NCBI GenBank assembly: GCA_947447355.1
Contig: CANFJF010000010.1
Coordinates: forward strand, 1-64,000
Direction: 5' to 3'
Origin: Comamonadaceae bacterium
GTDB taxonomy: Bacteria > Pseudomonadota > Gammaproteobacteria > Burkholderiales > Burkholderiaceae_C
DNA: 64,000 bases
Both the position numbers and the translations under genes were made by a program. The notes beneath the pieces were generated by a model. That model searched no databases. It was not told the origin of the DNA and worked only from the letters and a program-made list of their open reading frames with translations. Positions 8,204 through 19,428 of this stretch are shown piece by piece (the stretch's first letter is position 1; each line of letters begins with the position of its first letter).

Positions 8204-8401
8204 TCAGATGGACGTGCCGCTCGATGGCGTCGCTGGTGCGCCTTCGACACTGCCATCAGGAGAGCCGTCTTGACCCTCAGTACCGTCCTCGTCACCGTCC
8301 TCCGGCTTGCCTTCAGCTTTACGCTTCAGCTTGTCTTCTTTTTTGCGTTTTTTAGCGAGTTCTTTCTGGCGCTTTTCGTAGGAATAATTAGGTGTTGCCA
8401 C
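8204..8401 (-). CDS. Small charged conserved hypothetical protein
   Basis: A 65-residue protein beginning MATPNYSYEKRQKELAKKRKKEDK, i.e. a strongly basic, probably helical N-terminal half, followed by an acidic and Gly/Ser/Pro-rich disordered tail. Small proteins with this NYSYEKRQKELAKK start are common in Comamonadaceae and related families, with no known function. The basic-then-acidic layout could suit binding to nucleic acid or ribosomes, but this is a guess. It ends close to the bidirectional terminator and starts 38 bases after the metC stop in transcription order. Confidence 0.7.
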   Translation of the reverse strand: MATPNYSYEKRQKELAKKRKKEDKLKRKAEGKPEDGDEDGTEGQDGSPDGSVEGAPATPSSGTSI

Positions 8402-8439
8402 AGACTGCTTTCATGATGAGTAGCCTGTACTGTACTGCA

Positions 8440-9624
8440 TCACGCGACGAGCTTAGCAAGCGCTTGTTCCAGGTCGGCCTGAAGGTCTGCCACAGACTCC
8501 AGTCCAACTGAAAAACGAACCAATCCGCCTGGGTACGGCCACGCTTGCGTGCGCATGCTTTGAATGTCGTAGGGCACGCACAGGCTCATCGGGCCGGCCC
8601 AGCTGTAGCCCAGTTTAAAAAACTTCAAACTGTCGCAAAACAGGTCAATTTGCGCTTGGCTGATCTCGGGCTTGAAGATGACGCTGAACAAGCAGGCGGC
8701 GGCGGTGCAATCGCGCAGCCAAGCGGCATGGCCTGGTGAGCCGGGCAAGGCCGGATGGCGAACTTCGGCAATGGCGGCTTGCCCTTGCATCCACACGGCC
8801 AAGGCGCGCGTAGAGACGTCCTGCGCCCGGTAGCGCAGCGTCATGCTGGCGAGTCCGCGCAGCACCGCTTCGGCGTCGTTGCCGGCCACACCGTAGCCGA
8901 CGCGCATATTACAAAAGTGAACTTGTTGATGCAAGGCCTCGTTTTGCGTGACGACCGACCCCATCAACACATCAGCGCCGCCGCTGGGGTATTTGGTCAA
9001 GGCATGCACCGAGACATCTACACCCAAGTCAAAAGCATTGAAAGCCAGGCCGGCGCCCCACGTGTTGTCGAGGACACTAACGATGCCTTTAGGATGCACC
9101 GAACTATATGACTTGATAACAGCGATCAGCGCCGGCAAGTCGGGGAATTCAAGCGTGATAGAGCCCGGTGCTTCGAGCCAAACCAAACGCGTTTTGGCAC
9201 TTATTTTCTGGCGCAAATCGGCCGGATCCATCGGGTCGTAATAGCGGTGGCTAATGCCCCAAGCTTGCATCTCATGCTCTGCCAGCGTCTTGTTGGGGCC
9301 GTAGGCGTTGTCGGGGATCAGCAGCTCGTCACCGGCTTGCAAGAAGGCCATGTTGGCGAGTGCCACGGCGGCCAGTCCGCTGGGCACCAAGGTGCAATAT
9401 CGCCCGCCCTCTAAGGATGCTATGCGCTCTTCAAGGGTGAAGGTGGTGGGCGTGCCGTGCAGCCCGTAGGTGTAGCCATTTTTGTGTTTCCATTCGCGCT
9501 GACGCAAGGCCGCGACACTTGAAAAAATCACAGTCGATGCACGGTGCACCGGAACGTTGACGCTGGCAAAGCCTGCCGGCGCCTGATAAGGATGATGAAT
9601 CAGCTGAGTGGAAAGGTCTTGCAT
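8440..9624 (-). CDS. metC: Cystathionine beta-lyase
   Basis: A 394-residue PLP enzyme of the Cys/Met metabolism family, which cleaves cystathionine to homocysteine, pyruvate and ammonia in methionine biosynthesis. The Schiff-base lysine is Lys211 in HALTKYPSGGAD. PLP-binding elements NGYTYGLHGTPT (~49-60), the SGLAAVALANMA segment (~82-93) and VLDNTWGAGL (~184-193) are present. Sequence favours the MetC/MalY-like beta-lyase branch over cystathionine gamma-synthase, though related enzymes differ little in sequence. ATG at 9624. It is separated from the phosphoribosyltransferase gene by 47 bases with no clear terminator. Confidence 0.88.
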   Translation of the reverse strand: MQDLSTQLIHHPYQAPAGFASVNVPVHRASTVIFSSVAALRQREWKHKNGYTYGLHGTPTTFTLEERIASLEGGRYCTLVPSGLAAVALANMAFLQAGDELLIPDNAYGPNKTLAEHEMQAWGISHRYYDPMDPADLRQKISAKTRLVWLEAPGSITLEFPDLPALIAVIKSYSSVHPKGIVSVLDNTWGAGLAFNAFDLGVDVSVHALTKYPSGGADVLMGSVVTQNEALHQQVHFCNMRVGYGVAGNDAEAVLRGLASMTLRYRAQDVSTRALAVWMQGQAAIAEVRHPALPGSPGHAAWLRDCTAAACLFSVIFKPEISQAQIDLFCDSLKFFKLGYSWAGPMSLCVPYDIQSMRTQAWPYPGGLVRFSVGLESVADLQADLEQALAKLVA

Positions 9625-9671
9625 GCCTGCATGTTACAGACCTTAGTGCCCTTAGCGTCCATCGCGTCTTT

Positions 9672-10196
9672 TTAGACTTTCCACTTCTCCATCAGGTGTG
9701 ATGGTCGCAAGGCATCGTAGCCTTCAAAGGGTTGGTGAATCCACGGGTTGGTCGGCAAGGACTCAACTGAATAGTCAGGCTGAAAACTCGATACGCCCTT
9801 GGTCCAGATCACCGCACTGCGCAGTTCGGTGATGGGCTTGTAGTTGTTGCGCAGCTGATGAATCACCGCGTTCAGCGTGTGGCCGGTGTCGGCCAGGTCA
9901 TCAACCAGCAAGACCTTGCCGGCGATTTCGCCCTTGGGCGTGGTGATGAAGCGGGCAATGTCCAGATTGCCCTGCACTGTGCCGGAATCAGCGCGGTAAG
10001 AACTGGTCGACATGATGGCCAGCGGCTTGTCAAAAATACGCGAGAGGATGTCGCCAGGGCGCATACCGCCGCGCGCCAGACACAAGATGGTGTCAAACTG
10101 CCAATCCGATTGGTGAATCTTGATCGCCAGTTTTTCGATCAGGTTATGGTACTCGTCGTAACTCACGTAGAGGTGTTTGCCGTCTTCAGTCAACAT
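9672..10196 (-). CDS. Phosphoribosyltransferase (hypoxanthine/guanine salvage type)
   Basis: A 174-residue type I PRTase. The PRPP-binding loop is VLLVDDLADTGHT with two acidic residues, and an earlier CLARGGMRPGDIL segment forms the pyrophosphate loop. It probably converts hypoxanthine, xanthine or guanine to the nucleotide, given its position just after purA. The exact base cannot be read from sequence. The ATG at 10196 is chosen; an in-frame TTG at 10208 would add four residues. Salvage next to adenylosuccinate synthase makes sense as IMP is the shared intermediate. Confidence 0.85.
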   Translation of the reverse strand: MLTEDGKHLYVSYDEYHNLIEKLAIKIHQSDWQFDTILCLARGGMRPGDILSRIFDKPLAIMSTSSYRADSGTVQGNLDIARFITTPKGEIAGKVLLVDDLADTGHTLNAVIHQLRNNYKPITELRSAVIWTKGVSSFQPDYSVESLPTNPWIHQPFEGYDALRPSHLMEKWKV

Positions 10197-10247
10197 GGGA
10201 ACGTCCAATCAAAAGAGCAGGTTCAAGAGTTTCACGGATGTCTGAAA

Positions 10248-11600
<1,353 letters not shown>

Positions 11601-11633
11601 CTAAAAAAGGTTGCAGAAAGCGGCTTCGCGGAC

Positions 11634-12824
11634 TCAGGCAAGAGTCTTGCTCAGCGGCTGAACGATCCACTGGCCTGCCACTTGGGCCAACTCGCGGTCG
11701 CAATCGAATTCATTGACTTCTTGCTCATGCCCAGGCAGCACGCACACGACGGTTTCACCGCGTGCACGAAGTCCCGCAATCGCGTGACGCAGCGATGTTT
11801 CAACGCCCCATGGAGCGCAAACGGCGGCCCGTAAAGGTCGTGGCGCTAAGACGCTGACAAGCTCTTTCAAATCGAGACTGAAGCCGGCCGCTGGTCGCCT
11901 TCGTCCAAAAATAGCACCGACTTCGTCATAGCGGCCACCTCGGGCTAGCTCGGCACCATGGCCGTAAATGGCAAAGCGTGTGCCGCTGTAGTAGGCGTAG
12001 CCGCGCAGATCAGCCAGGTCAAAACCGACCTTTACCCCGCCACCAAAGTTGGTGACGTGAGAAGCCAACCAGCGCATGCCTTGCAAAGCGGCAATAGCTG
12101 CAGGAAAATCTTGCAAGAATTTTTCGGCTTCGACCAAAACTGTCTCATCGCCGTAGAGTTGCAGCAAAGCCTTGAGGCCTTCGGCTGACGCCGCTGAAAT
12201 GCTTGGTTGCGAAGCGAGAAGGCTGTTCAACTCGCTGGCATCTTTGGCCGCCAAGGCGGCATGCAACTGCGACAAAGTGCCCGCACCGATGGCGGCGCCA
12301 GCCAAGAGACTGCTGACAACACGCACGTCAGCCATGTCGACAGACAGCGACTCAACACCCGCAGCGTTCAAGCCTTCCAAGGCCAACAGCTGAACTTCCA
12401 AATCTGCTTCGAGCCCGGCGTGACCATAAATTTCAGCGCCAAACTGCAATGGCTCGCGCGTGGCATGCGGGCGCTCGGCACGCGTGTGGAGAACCGGTCC
12501 GCAATAGCACAGGCGTGCCACGCCACTGCGGTTCAGCAGGTGAGCATCAATACGGGCTACTTGGGGTGTTGTGTCAGCACGCAACCCCAGGGTACGGCCT
12601 GACAGCTGATCGACAAGTTTGAAAGTTTGGAGATCGAGCGCTTCTCCTGTACCGGTCAGCAAAGACTCAAGGTGCTCAAGCAGCGGCGGCATGACCAGCT
12701 CGTAGCCGTAGCGACGAGCCGTGTCCAGAAAAAGGCGGCGGAGTTCTTCAATGTGACGCGCCTCTGAGGGGAGGACATCGGCAATTTGATCCGGCAATTG
12801 CCATGATGACGACCAAGCGGGCAT
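11634..12824 (-). CDS. hisZ: ATP phosphoribosyltransferase regulatory subunit HisZ
   Basis: A 396-residue paralogue of histidyl-tRNA synthetase that lacks tRNA charging and instead regulates the short form of HisG in histidine biosynthesis. Class II synthetase-like segments are visible ([46 protein letters not shown]). Its presence implies a short-form hisG elsewhere in the genome. A full-length hisS is encoded separately at 20178-21500, which supports this assignment. The order hflC-hisZ-purA is typical for Burkholderiales. Confidence 0.93.
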   Translation of the reverse strand: MPAWSSSWQLPDQIADVLPSEARHIEELRRLFLDTARRYGYELVMPPLLEHLESLLTGTGEALDLQTFKLVDQLSGRTLGLRADTTPQVARIDAHLLNRSGVARLCYCGPVLHTRAERPHATREPLQFGAEIYGHAGLEADLEVQLLALEGLNAAGVESLSVDMADVRVVSSLLAGAAIGAGTLSQLHAALAAKDASELNSLLASQPSISAASAEGLKALLQLYGDETVLVEAEKFLQDFPAAIAALQGMRWLASHVTNFGGGVKVGFDLADLRGYAYYSGTRFAIYGHGAELARGGRYDEVGAIFGRRRPAAGFSLDLKELVSVLAPRPLRAAVCAPWGVETSLRHAIAGLRARGETVVCVLPGHEQEVNEFDCDRELAQVAGQWIVQPLSKTLA

Positions 12825-13021
12825 GCGTATTTAAGATGAGCTGTAAAAGTCGGATTTTACCGGTGCTTCGTACCGATTTGGAATGAGCATGCTGGAAAAG
12901 CTGCTTGATCAGCATTTCAACAGCTCAGTAGCACAAGATTAAGGCAATATTTAACGCCTTATTCTGAGAGTGAGAAAGCACCCAACCCGAAGTGGGACAA
13001 GGCGCAGTCGCCCGTCAGCCT
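12825..13021. other. Intergenic region hflC-hisZ
   Basis: 197 bases. In many relatives a small DUF2065 gene sits here, but I find no ORF resembling it on the minus strand. An inverted repeat TAAGGC...GCCTTA (about 12947-12968) with a 10-base loop is present, but no T-run follows in the minus direction, so it is at best a weak terminator or a promoter element for hisZ-purA. Confidence 0.4.
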
Positions 13022-13918
13022 CTATTTTTTAGCCGCGGCTGCGCTGCCCGAACTTCTCATAGCCTTGAAAAAGTCGGATGATGGATCGATCACCATGACA
13101 TCGCTCTTTTTGTCAAAGCTGGCCCGGTAGGCATCCAAGCTGCGATAAAACTGAGCAAACTGAGGGTCACGACCGAAAGACTCGCTGTAAATGCCCGTTG
13201 CTTGGGCATCGCCCTCGCCCTTGACCTTCTGGGCTTCGCGGTAGGCGTTGGCGACTGTGACGGCCACTTGGCGGTCAGCATCAGCACGAATTTTCTCGCC
13301 TTCGGCCGCACCAGTGGAACGCAACTCGTTGGCGACACGCTTGCGCTCAGCCTCCATGCGGCGATACACCGATTCGGTGATGGATTCGACATAGTCGACG
13401 CGGGTGATACGCACGTCGTTAACATCAATGCCCCAAGGCTGCGCACCGCGGACCACCTTCAGCACCTCAGACTTCACATCGGCCATCAGGGTCTCCCGCT
13501 GAGACGACAACAACTCGTTAACGGTCCGCTTGTTGATGGCTTCCTGAAACGCATTGCGAACCACGCGGTTCAACTGCGTGGCGCCAGCACGTTCATCGAG
13601 ACCGACATTACGGATGTACTCGGAAGGCTGCGTGATGCGCCATTTGACATACCAGTCGATGATCACACGTTGCTTTTCAGCCGTCAGCATCGGCTCTGAG
13701 TCCGTGCTGTTCAGCGTGAGCAAGCGCCGGTCGATGTAGGACACATTCTGAAATGGGGGTGGTAACTTGAAGTTCAGGCCCGGCTCGAGAATAACTTCCT
13801 TGATCTGTCCAAGGGCATAGACCACGCCGAACTGGCGCTGGTCGACGACAAACAACATAGAACTGACCAAGGCCAAAGCCACCAGCAGTGAAGAAGCAAT
13901 AAATCCAACTCTGTTCAC
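13022..13918 (-). CDS. hflC: Protease modulator HflC
   Basis: A 298-residue SPFH/band-7 protein that, with HflK, forms the large membrane cage around the FtsH protease and tunes its attack on membrane substrates. An N-terminal membrane anchor (~7-25, VGFIASSLLVALALVSS) is followed by the band-7 domain (VVDQRQFGVVYALGQI) and a long helical region rich in charged residues (RRMEAERKRVANELRS). The start is GTG, preceded by AAGGAATT. It begins nine bases after hflK ends. Confidence 0.95.
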   Translation of the reverse strand: MNRVGFIASSLLVALALVSSMLFVVDQRQFGVVYALGQIKEVILEPGLNFKLPPPFQNVSYIDRRLLTLNSTDSEPMLTAEKQRVIIDWYVKWRITQPSEYIRNVGLDERAGATQLNRVVRNAFQEAINKRTVNELLSSQRETLMADVKSEVLKVVRGAQPWGIDVNDVRITRVDYVESITESVYRRMEAERKRVANELRSTGAAEGEKIRADADRQVAVTVANAYREAQKVKGEGDAQATGIYSESFGRDPQFAQFYRSLDAYRASFDKKSDVMVIDPSSDFFKAMRSSGSAAAAKK

Positions 13919-13927
13919 AATAATTCC

Positions 13928-15325
13928 TTAGCGAGTACGTGACGTATCACGGGCGCGTGTTTCCGCGCTGTTCGAAGGGACCGGGTTCATAGGCGGCAGC
14001 ACGGCTGCGCTGGACGATTCAGGAACGATCTTGGTTGTGCCGCCCTGCCCGGCAGCCTGCATGAGTTTGTCGAGCGGAAGATACAGCAAGTTAGAACCTT
14101 GCTTTGAGTCGACCAGCACTTTGGTCACATTGGTATAGACCTGCTGCATGGTGTCGGTGTACATGCGATCACGCGTCACCTGTGGGGCCTTCTGGTATTC
14201 GGTCAACACAGAACGAAAGCGCTGCGCATCACCCTGAGACTGGGCCACGACACGAGCCTTGTAAGCTTGTGACTCTTCTTGTAAGCGCGATGCTGAACCA
14301 ATTGCCCGTGGAACAACATCGTTGGCATAGGCTTGCGCTTCGTTCTTGGCACGTTCACGCTCTTGACCCGCTCTGAGGACATCGTCAAATGCAGCCTGAA
14401 CCTGCTCGGGCGGACGGACACCGCTTTGTTGCAAGTTGATCGCCACCACTTCAACGCCAACTTTGTAGTGGTCCAGAATACTTTGCATCAAGACGCGTAC
14501 GCGTGGGCCAATTTGGTCGCGTTCCTCGGACAGAGCCGAGTCCATTTTCATTTTCCCGACCACTTCACGGACAGCTGTTTCAGCCGCTTGTACCACCGTG
14601 GCGGAAGGATCCCGAGTCTCAAAAAGATAAGCACGGGCATCGCTCAAACGGTACTGGACTGCAAACTTGATCTCAACAATGTTTTCGTCTTCAGTCAGCA
14701 TGGCGGATTCCCGCAAGCCCGTTGCCTTGATGATGTTGTCACGGCCAACGTCAACAGAGCGGATCTGTGTGACGACCACCATCTCATGCCGCTGAACCGG
14801 GTATGGAAGGCGCCAGTTGAAACCAGCTCCAACTGTTGAGTTGTATTTCCCAAACTGCGTGATGACAGCCTGCTGGCCCTCTTGGACGATAAAAAATCCG
14901 GTGCCAAGCCAGATCAAAACAGCAACCGCGCCAATCAATCCCACGCCAACACCAGCAGACTTCATGTCAGGCTGGAAACCCCCAGGACCACCCGCATTGC
15001 CACCGCCCCCCATACCGCCTTGAGGACGATTCGTAGCACCTTTGTTACCACCAAAAAATCCGCCCAGCTTGCGGTTGAAGTCACGCCACAACTCGTCTAG
15101 ATCAGGTGGACCTTGGTTCGCGCCTTGCGGCTTGGGTCTCTGCGGCGGATTAACGGGCTTCGCCTCATCAGGGTCGGCATTGGGTTTCGATTCGTCAGAA
15201 GATGCAGACGTTTTGTCCTCATCGCGACCCCAACGTGGATCGTTCAAATTGAACATGCCAAGCGCGCGCTGTTTCAGTCGTCCGGGCAAGGCCGTTACCG
15301 TCTGCAGTACAGGGATCAGATTCAT
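13928..15325 (-). CDS. hflK: FtsH protease activity modulator HflK
   Basis: A 465-residue partner of HflC. The N-terminal ~140 residues are cytoplasmic, charged, and Gly-rich (GGMGGGGNAGGPGG), as in other HflK proteins. A single membrane helix (~150-172, GLIGAVAVLIWLGTGFFIV) follows, and then the SPFH domain (QEGQQAVITQFGKYNSTV) and a long helical stretch. The C-terminal ~70 residues are Pro/Ser-rich. It sits between hflX and hflC, the standard order. Confidence 0.95.
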   Translation of the reverse strand: MNLIPVLQTVTALPGRLKQRALGMFNLNDPRWGRDEDKTSASSDESKPNADPDEAKPVNPPQRPKPQGANQGPPDLDELWRDFNRKLGGFFGGNKGATNRPQGGMGGGGNAGGPGGFQPDMKSAGVGVGLIGAVAVLIWLGTGFFIVQEGQQAVITQFGKYNSTVGAGFNWRLPYPVQRHEMVVVTQIRSVDVGRDNIIKATGLRESAMLTEDENIVEIKFAVQYRLSDARAYLFETRDPSATVVQAAETAVREVVGKMKMDSALSEERDQIGPRVRVLMQSILDHYKVGVEVVAINLQQSGVRPPEQVQAAFDDVLRAGQERERAKNEAQAYANDVVPRAIGSASRLQEESQAYKARVVAQSQGDAQRFRSVLTEYQKAPQVTRDRMYTDTMQQVYTNVTKVLVDSKQGSNLLYLPLDKLMQAAGQGGTTKIVPESSSAAVLPPMNPVPSNSAETRARDTSRTR

Positions 15326-15369
15326 GGAGCAAATTCTCTTGTTTTGGATAACACGTACATTGTGCCTAA

Positions 15370-16542
15370 TCAGGCAACAGACTCATCGGCATGGGGACTC
15401 TCATCTGCGGGCAAGGTGACAGCGTGACTGGCCAGTACTTGCCGTAACAGAGGCAGCCCCTCTCCAGTTTTGGCACTCACAAAAACACGCTCGAGTGATC
15501 TGGCGGTCTCAGAGACCGGGTCATTCACTTCGAACATATCACTCATCTGGAGGGGCCAACGGTCTTTTTCAATAGCATCCAGCTTGTTGAAAACCAGGAG
15601 CTGCGGCACTTGGTCGGCACCGATTTCTGCCAGCACACGCTGAACCTGCTCGATTTGCTCCAAGAAGTCAGGGTTAGAGCCATCGACCACATGCAGCAGC
15701 AAGTCGGCCTCAGCCGCCTCTTGCAGCGTCGCCTGGAATGCATCAATCAAACCGTGCGGCAAATCGCGAATAAAACCAACCGTATCGGACAGCGAGACGG
15801 AGCGTGCGGCATCACCCAAGTAAAGTTGACGCGTTGTCGTGTCTAGCGTGGCAAAAAGTTGGTCGGCCGTGTAGGCACGCGCTTTAACAAGGGCATTGAA
15901 CAGCGTCGTCTTGCCGGCATTGGTGTAACCGACCAATGAAATGGTGAACGAGTTTCGCCGGTCTCGCTGCTTGCGCTGCGTCTGCCGCTGGCGTTTGACC
16001 TTGGTTAAACGCTCTTTGGTCCGTTTGATCGATTCACTGATCATTCGTTTGTCGAGTTCGATTTGCTTTTCGCCAGGACCGCCTCGCACACCAGCACCAC
16101 CGGTTTGGCGTTCAAGATGCGACCAACGACGAACCAGACGAGTCGACAAATATTGCAGCTTGGCCAGTTCGACTTGCAACTTGCCTTCATGGCTGCGCGC
16201 ACGCTGGGCAAAAATCTCGAGGATGAGCAAGGTCCTGTCATTGACCGGCATGTCGAGCGTGCGCTCGAGATTTCGCTGCTGAGCCGGGCTGAGTGACTGG
16301 TCAAACAAGATCTCGGTGGCGCCGTATTCACGAGCCGTCATCTTGATTTCTTCGGCCTTGCCAGTGCCCACAAAAAGCGCCGCATCGGGCGCTTTTCGTT
16401 TACAGGTCATGCGCGCAACGGGGACCATTCCGGCTGTTTGCGCCAGAAGACCGAGCTCTTCGAGCTTGTCATCAAAGTTGGCGTGCCCAAAGTCCACGCC
16501 AACAAGCAGGACGGAGGTTGACGCTGCGGGACGCGTGTCCAC
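15370..16542 (-). CDS. hflX: Ribosome-dissociating GTPase HflX
   Basis: A 390-residue GTPase that splits stalled or heat-damaged 70S ribosomes. The N-terminal HflX domain covers ~1-190 (including GGAGVRGGPGEKQIELD), followed by the G domain: G1 GYTNAGKTTLFN, G3 DTVGFI, G4 NKLD. The start is GTG, five bases after the hfq stop, so hfq and hflX are tightly linked. Length is a little under the E. coli protein. Confidence 0.95.
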   Translation of the reverse strand: MDTRPAASTSVLLVGVDFGHANFDDKLEELGLLAQTAGMVPVARMTCKRKAPDAALFVGTGKAEEIKMTAREYGATEILFDQSLSPAQQRNLERTLDMPVNDRTLLILEIFAQRARSHEGKLQVELAKLQYLSTRLVRRWSHLERQTGGAGVRGGPGEKQIELDKRMISESIKRTKERLTKVKRQRQTQRKQRDRRNSFTISLVGYTNAGKTTLFNALVKARAYTADQLFATLDTTTRQLYLGDAARSVSLSDTVGFIRDLPHGLIDAFQATLQEAAEADLLLHVVDGSNPDFLEQIEQVQRVLAEIGADQVPQLLVFNKLDAIEKDRWPLQMSDMFEVNDPVSETARSLERVFVSAKTGEGLPLLRQVLASHAVTLPADESPHADESVA

Positions 16543-16547
16543 CGAGC

Positions 16548-16802
16548 TCAGCTTGCCGGGCCCTCTTCGGATTCGGCCGTGGAGAAGTTCACGGCACGTC
16601 CGGGGACGATGGTGGAAATAGCGTGCTTGTAGACCATCTGCGTGACGGTGTTGCGAAGCAACACGACATATTGGTCAAAGGATTCAATCTGGCCTTGCAA
16701 CTTGATGCCGTTGACGAGATAAATCGACACGGGCACATGCTCACGACGCAAAGTGTTCAGGAAGGGGTCTTGCAAGAGCTGACCTTTGTTGTTATTGCTC
16801 AC
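16548..16802 (-). CDS. hfq: RNA chaperone Hfq
   Basis: An 84-residue Sm-like protein that forms hexamers and pairs small RNAs with mRNAs. Sm1 is recognisable in [29 protein letters not shown]-type sequence and Sm2 in [13 protein letters not shown], with the conserved YKHA. The C-terminal tail is short and acidic (AESEEGPAS), as in other betaproteobacteria. The start is GTG with a good GGAGAATATC ribosome site upstream. Confidence 0.97.
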   Translation of the reverse strand: MSNNNKGQLLQDPFLNTLRREHVPVSIYLVNGIKLQGQIESFDQYVVLLRNTVTQMVYKHAISTIVPGRAVNFSTAESEEGPAS

Positions 16803-16877
16803 GATATTCTCCGTGTACTAGAGTAGTTGTTTAAGACTCTTTACCTTAACACAGCACTACAGGGAAAACCTGTAGGC

Positions 16878-18224
16878 CTAGTCCGAATCTTTGTCGGTGA
16901 AGGGGTTTGTTGAGGTCTTCATCTGAATCCGCATAGGCGTGCCGACCAAGTCGAACTCTTTCCGGAAGCGCCCTTCCAGATAGCGCTTGTACGACTCGCT
17001 GACATGCTCCAGCGAGTTGCCGTGGATGATGATGATCGGCGGGTTCATGCCGCCTTGGTGCGCATAACGCATCTTAGGGCGGAACATACCCGATCGCTGC
17101 GGTTGTTGGAACTGAACCGCCTCCAGCAGCAAACGGGTGAGGACCGGCGTCGACATCTTGCGGTTGGCTGATGCATGGGCTTGGATGATGGATTTCCAGA
17201 CCGGTGCCAAGCCTTGGCGCTTGATAGCAGAAATGCGGTGGATCGCGGCAAATTTTAAAAAGCCGAGACGTGTTTCAAGCGAGCGCTCCAATGTTTCGCG
17301 CTCGTAACTGTCGACGGCATCCCACTTGTTGATGGCCAAAACCACGGCCCGACCAGACTCTAGGATGTAGCCGGCGATGTGTGCGTCTTGGTCCGTCACG
17401 CCCTGGGTAGCATCCAACAACAGCAACACGACATTCGAATTTTCAATGGCCTGCAATGTCTTGACAACAGAGAACTTTTCAATCGCCTCGAAGACCTTGC
17501 CTTTGCGGCGTAAGCCGGCGGTGTCGATCAATTCAAATTTTTGACCAGCACGCTCAAAGGGGACGGAAATGGCATCGCGGGTGGTCCCAGGCATGTCGAA
17601 AGCCACCAACCGCTCTTCGCCAAGCCAAGTGTTGATCAGCGTGGACTTGCCGACGTTGGGGCGTCCCGCCACTGCGAGTTTGATGACGGCAGGATCTTCG
17701 GCTTCAGCGAGCTCATCGGGGTCAGGCAGCTTGAGCGGTTCCAAGGCCATGTCGACCAGCATTCGCATGCCTTGACCGTGCGATGCCGAGACCGCCAACA
17801 CTTCGCCCAAGCCGAGTTCAAAAAACTCAGACAGTTGCACGCCGCCCTCTTGCATGCCCTCGGCTTTGTTGGCAGCGAGCAGTGTAGGAATACCCAGCTT
17901 ACGCAAGTACTTGGCAATGTCGTGGTCCTGCGCGTTCAAACCTGCACGGGCATCAACCACGAAAATAACGACATCGGCCTCAGCCACCGCTTGACGCGTT
18001 TGTTTGGCCATTTCTTTGTAGATACCAGAGGCGGCATCCGGCTCGAAACCACCGGTGTCGATGACGATGTATTCGTGCGTCCCTAAATTGCCATTGCCAT
18101 AGTGACGATCCCGCGTCAGGCCCGCGTAGTCGGCCACGATCGCATCCCGCGATTTGGTCAGGCGGTTAAAAAGCGTCGATTTGCCCACATTCGGGCGGCC
18201 CACCAGGGCAATAACAGGTTTCAT
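16878..18224 (-). CDS. der: Ribosome biogenesis GTPase Der (EngA)
   Basis: A 448-residue protein with two tandem GTPase domains and a KH-like C-terminal domain, needed for 50S subunit maturation. First G1 is GRPNVGKST near residue 9, and the second [10 protein letters not shown] is near 187. DTGGFE and [10 protein letters not shown] are the two G3 motifs, and NKAEG and NKWDAVD are the two G4 motifs. The ATG at 18224 is chosen; a TTG one codon upstream is possible. It follows bamB by 34 bases, as in E. coli where bamB and der are also neighbours. Confidence 0.97.
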   Translation of the reverse strand: MKPVIALVGRPNVGKSTLFNRLTKSRDAIVADYAGLTRDRHYGNGNLGTHEYIVIDTGGFEPDAASGIYKEMAKQTRQAVAEADVVIFVVDARAGLNAQDHDIAKYLRKLGIPTLLAANKAEGMQEGGVQLSEFFELGLGEVLAVSASHGQGMRMLVDMALEPLKLPDPDELAEAEDPAVIKLAVAGRPNVGKSTLINTWLGEERLVAFDMPGTTRDAISVPFERAGQKFELIDTAGLRRKGKVFEAIEKFSVVKTLQAIENSNVVLLLLDATQGVTDQDAHIAGYILESGRAVVLAINKWDAVDSYERETLERSLETRLGFLKFAAIHRISAIKRQGLAPVWKSIIQAHASANRKMSTPVLTRLLLEAVQFQQPQRSGMFRPKMRYAHQGGMNPPIIIIHGNSLEHVSESYKRYLEGRFRKEFDLVGTPMRIQMKTSTNPFTDKDSD

Positions 18225-18258
18225 CAAAAATCTTATGACAGGCTGCTTGTGCGCCTGC

Positions 18259-19428
18259 TTATTGGGGCTGAAAGCCGAAAATAGTGCCCGCTTGGGTGAC
18301 GACCACCAGCGTCTCGCCGACCAGCGTCGGGGTGGCGATGATGGCAGAGCCGTCGGTCGTCAGGCGATTCAGCAGCGCACCGTTTTCGCGCGACAACAAA
18401 TGAACGAATCCTGATGCGTCACCGATGGCTATAGAGCGCCCAACGACACTGGGAGCCGTCAAACCGCGGTAGCGCAATAGTTCACTGCGCCAACCGGCTT
18501 CACCATCGACGCGCTGCCAAGTGACCACCTTGCCGTCCGACTCGACCGCAAAGATCAGACGTTCATCGCCTTCCAAGCCGACGTTGCCATCGGCCGCTTT
18601 GGTCCACTGCAAAATACCGCGCTCGGCGTTCACGCAGCCTACACTGGCCTGAAATGCGCGCACGCAAACCACATTACTCAAACGACTTACCGGGCCGACC
18701 AAATCGACCAAGCGCTCAACATCATTGATGCCGCGGGGCGAAGCAATAGGCACTTCCCAGCGAACGCTGCCGTTGGCCGGATTCAAACCTGTCAAGCGAC
18801 CCGCGAGACCAGCCACCAGCGTGTCGCCGACCGCCAATAAAACGCCCGCTTGACGCAACACCAACGGCTCTGTGGGACGTTGCTGCATCCAAAGTTTGCG
18901 ACCGCTGTTGCCATCAAAGGCATGAACCGCGCGGTCAGCCGTCAGCACAAAAATACGACCCCCTGCGACGAACGGTGCGGTATAGGCTTGCGCAGTCAGC
19001 TTTTCGCGCCAGATTTCACGCCCGTCGACAACGGCTACCAATTCATTAGCAAGCGTCACGACAGACGCGACTCGACCATCGCTACCGACGCCAGCAGCCA
19101 AGGGGGTGGCAAGGTTCAAACGCCAAATGTCTCGACCTGTGCGGGCATCAATGGCGGCAACCACCCCGTCACTCGCGGCGGCAAACAAGGTGGTGCCCGA
19201 GACGTTCACCGCCATGGGGAACTTAACGGCACCCAGACGTGCAGTCCAGACTTGCTGAACCGGAACGACTGGCACAACGGCTTTGAGTTCGGTTGGTTTG
19301 GGTTTGTTAGCGCCACCGGAACAAGCCGTCAAGAGGACAAGCGCCAAGTACGCAATGGGTAAGCGCAGGGCGCGGCCATGCGGCAAAGCCCCGAGCACGT
19401 TGGACAGAGCAAAGTGAACTCGCTTCAT
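18259..19428 (-). CDS. bamB: Outer membrane assembly lipoprotein BamB
   Basis: A 389-residue beta-propeller lipoprotein of the BAM complex, which inserts beta-barrel proteins in the outer membrane. A longer than usual N-terminus leads to a lipobox (LLTAC, Cys about residue 36). PQQ/WD-like blades repeat through the protein ([41 protein letters not shown]). Its ATG overlaps the yfgM stop by four bases. BamD is encoded further along at 29775, on the opposite strand. Confidence 0.93.
   Translation of the reverse strand: MKRVHFALSNVLGALPHGRALRLPIAYLALVLLTACSGGANKPKPTELKAVVPVVPVQQVWTARLGAVKFPMAVNVSGTTLFAAASDGVVAAIDARTGRDIWRLNLATPLAAGVGSDGRVASVVTLANELVAVVDGREIWREKLTAQAYTAPFVAGGRIFVLTADRAVHAFDGNSGRKLWMQQRPTEPLVLRQAGVLLAVGDTLVAGLAGRLTGLNPANGSVRWEVPIASPRGINDVERLVDLVGPVSRLSNVVCVRAFQASVGCVNAERGILQWTKAADGNVGLEGDERLIFAVESDGKVVTWQRVDGEAGWRSELLRYRGLTAPSVVGRSIAIGDASGFVHLLSRENGALLNRLTTDGSAIIATPTLVGETLVVVTQAGTIFGFQPQ

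Noticed and set aside
12947-12968. Terminator after hflC
   Set aside because: The stem TAAGGC/GCCTTA is short and no T-run follows in the transcription direction.
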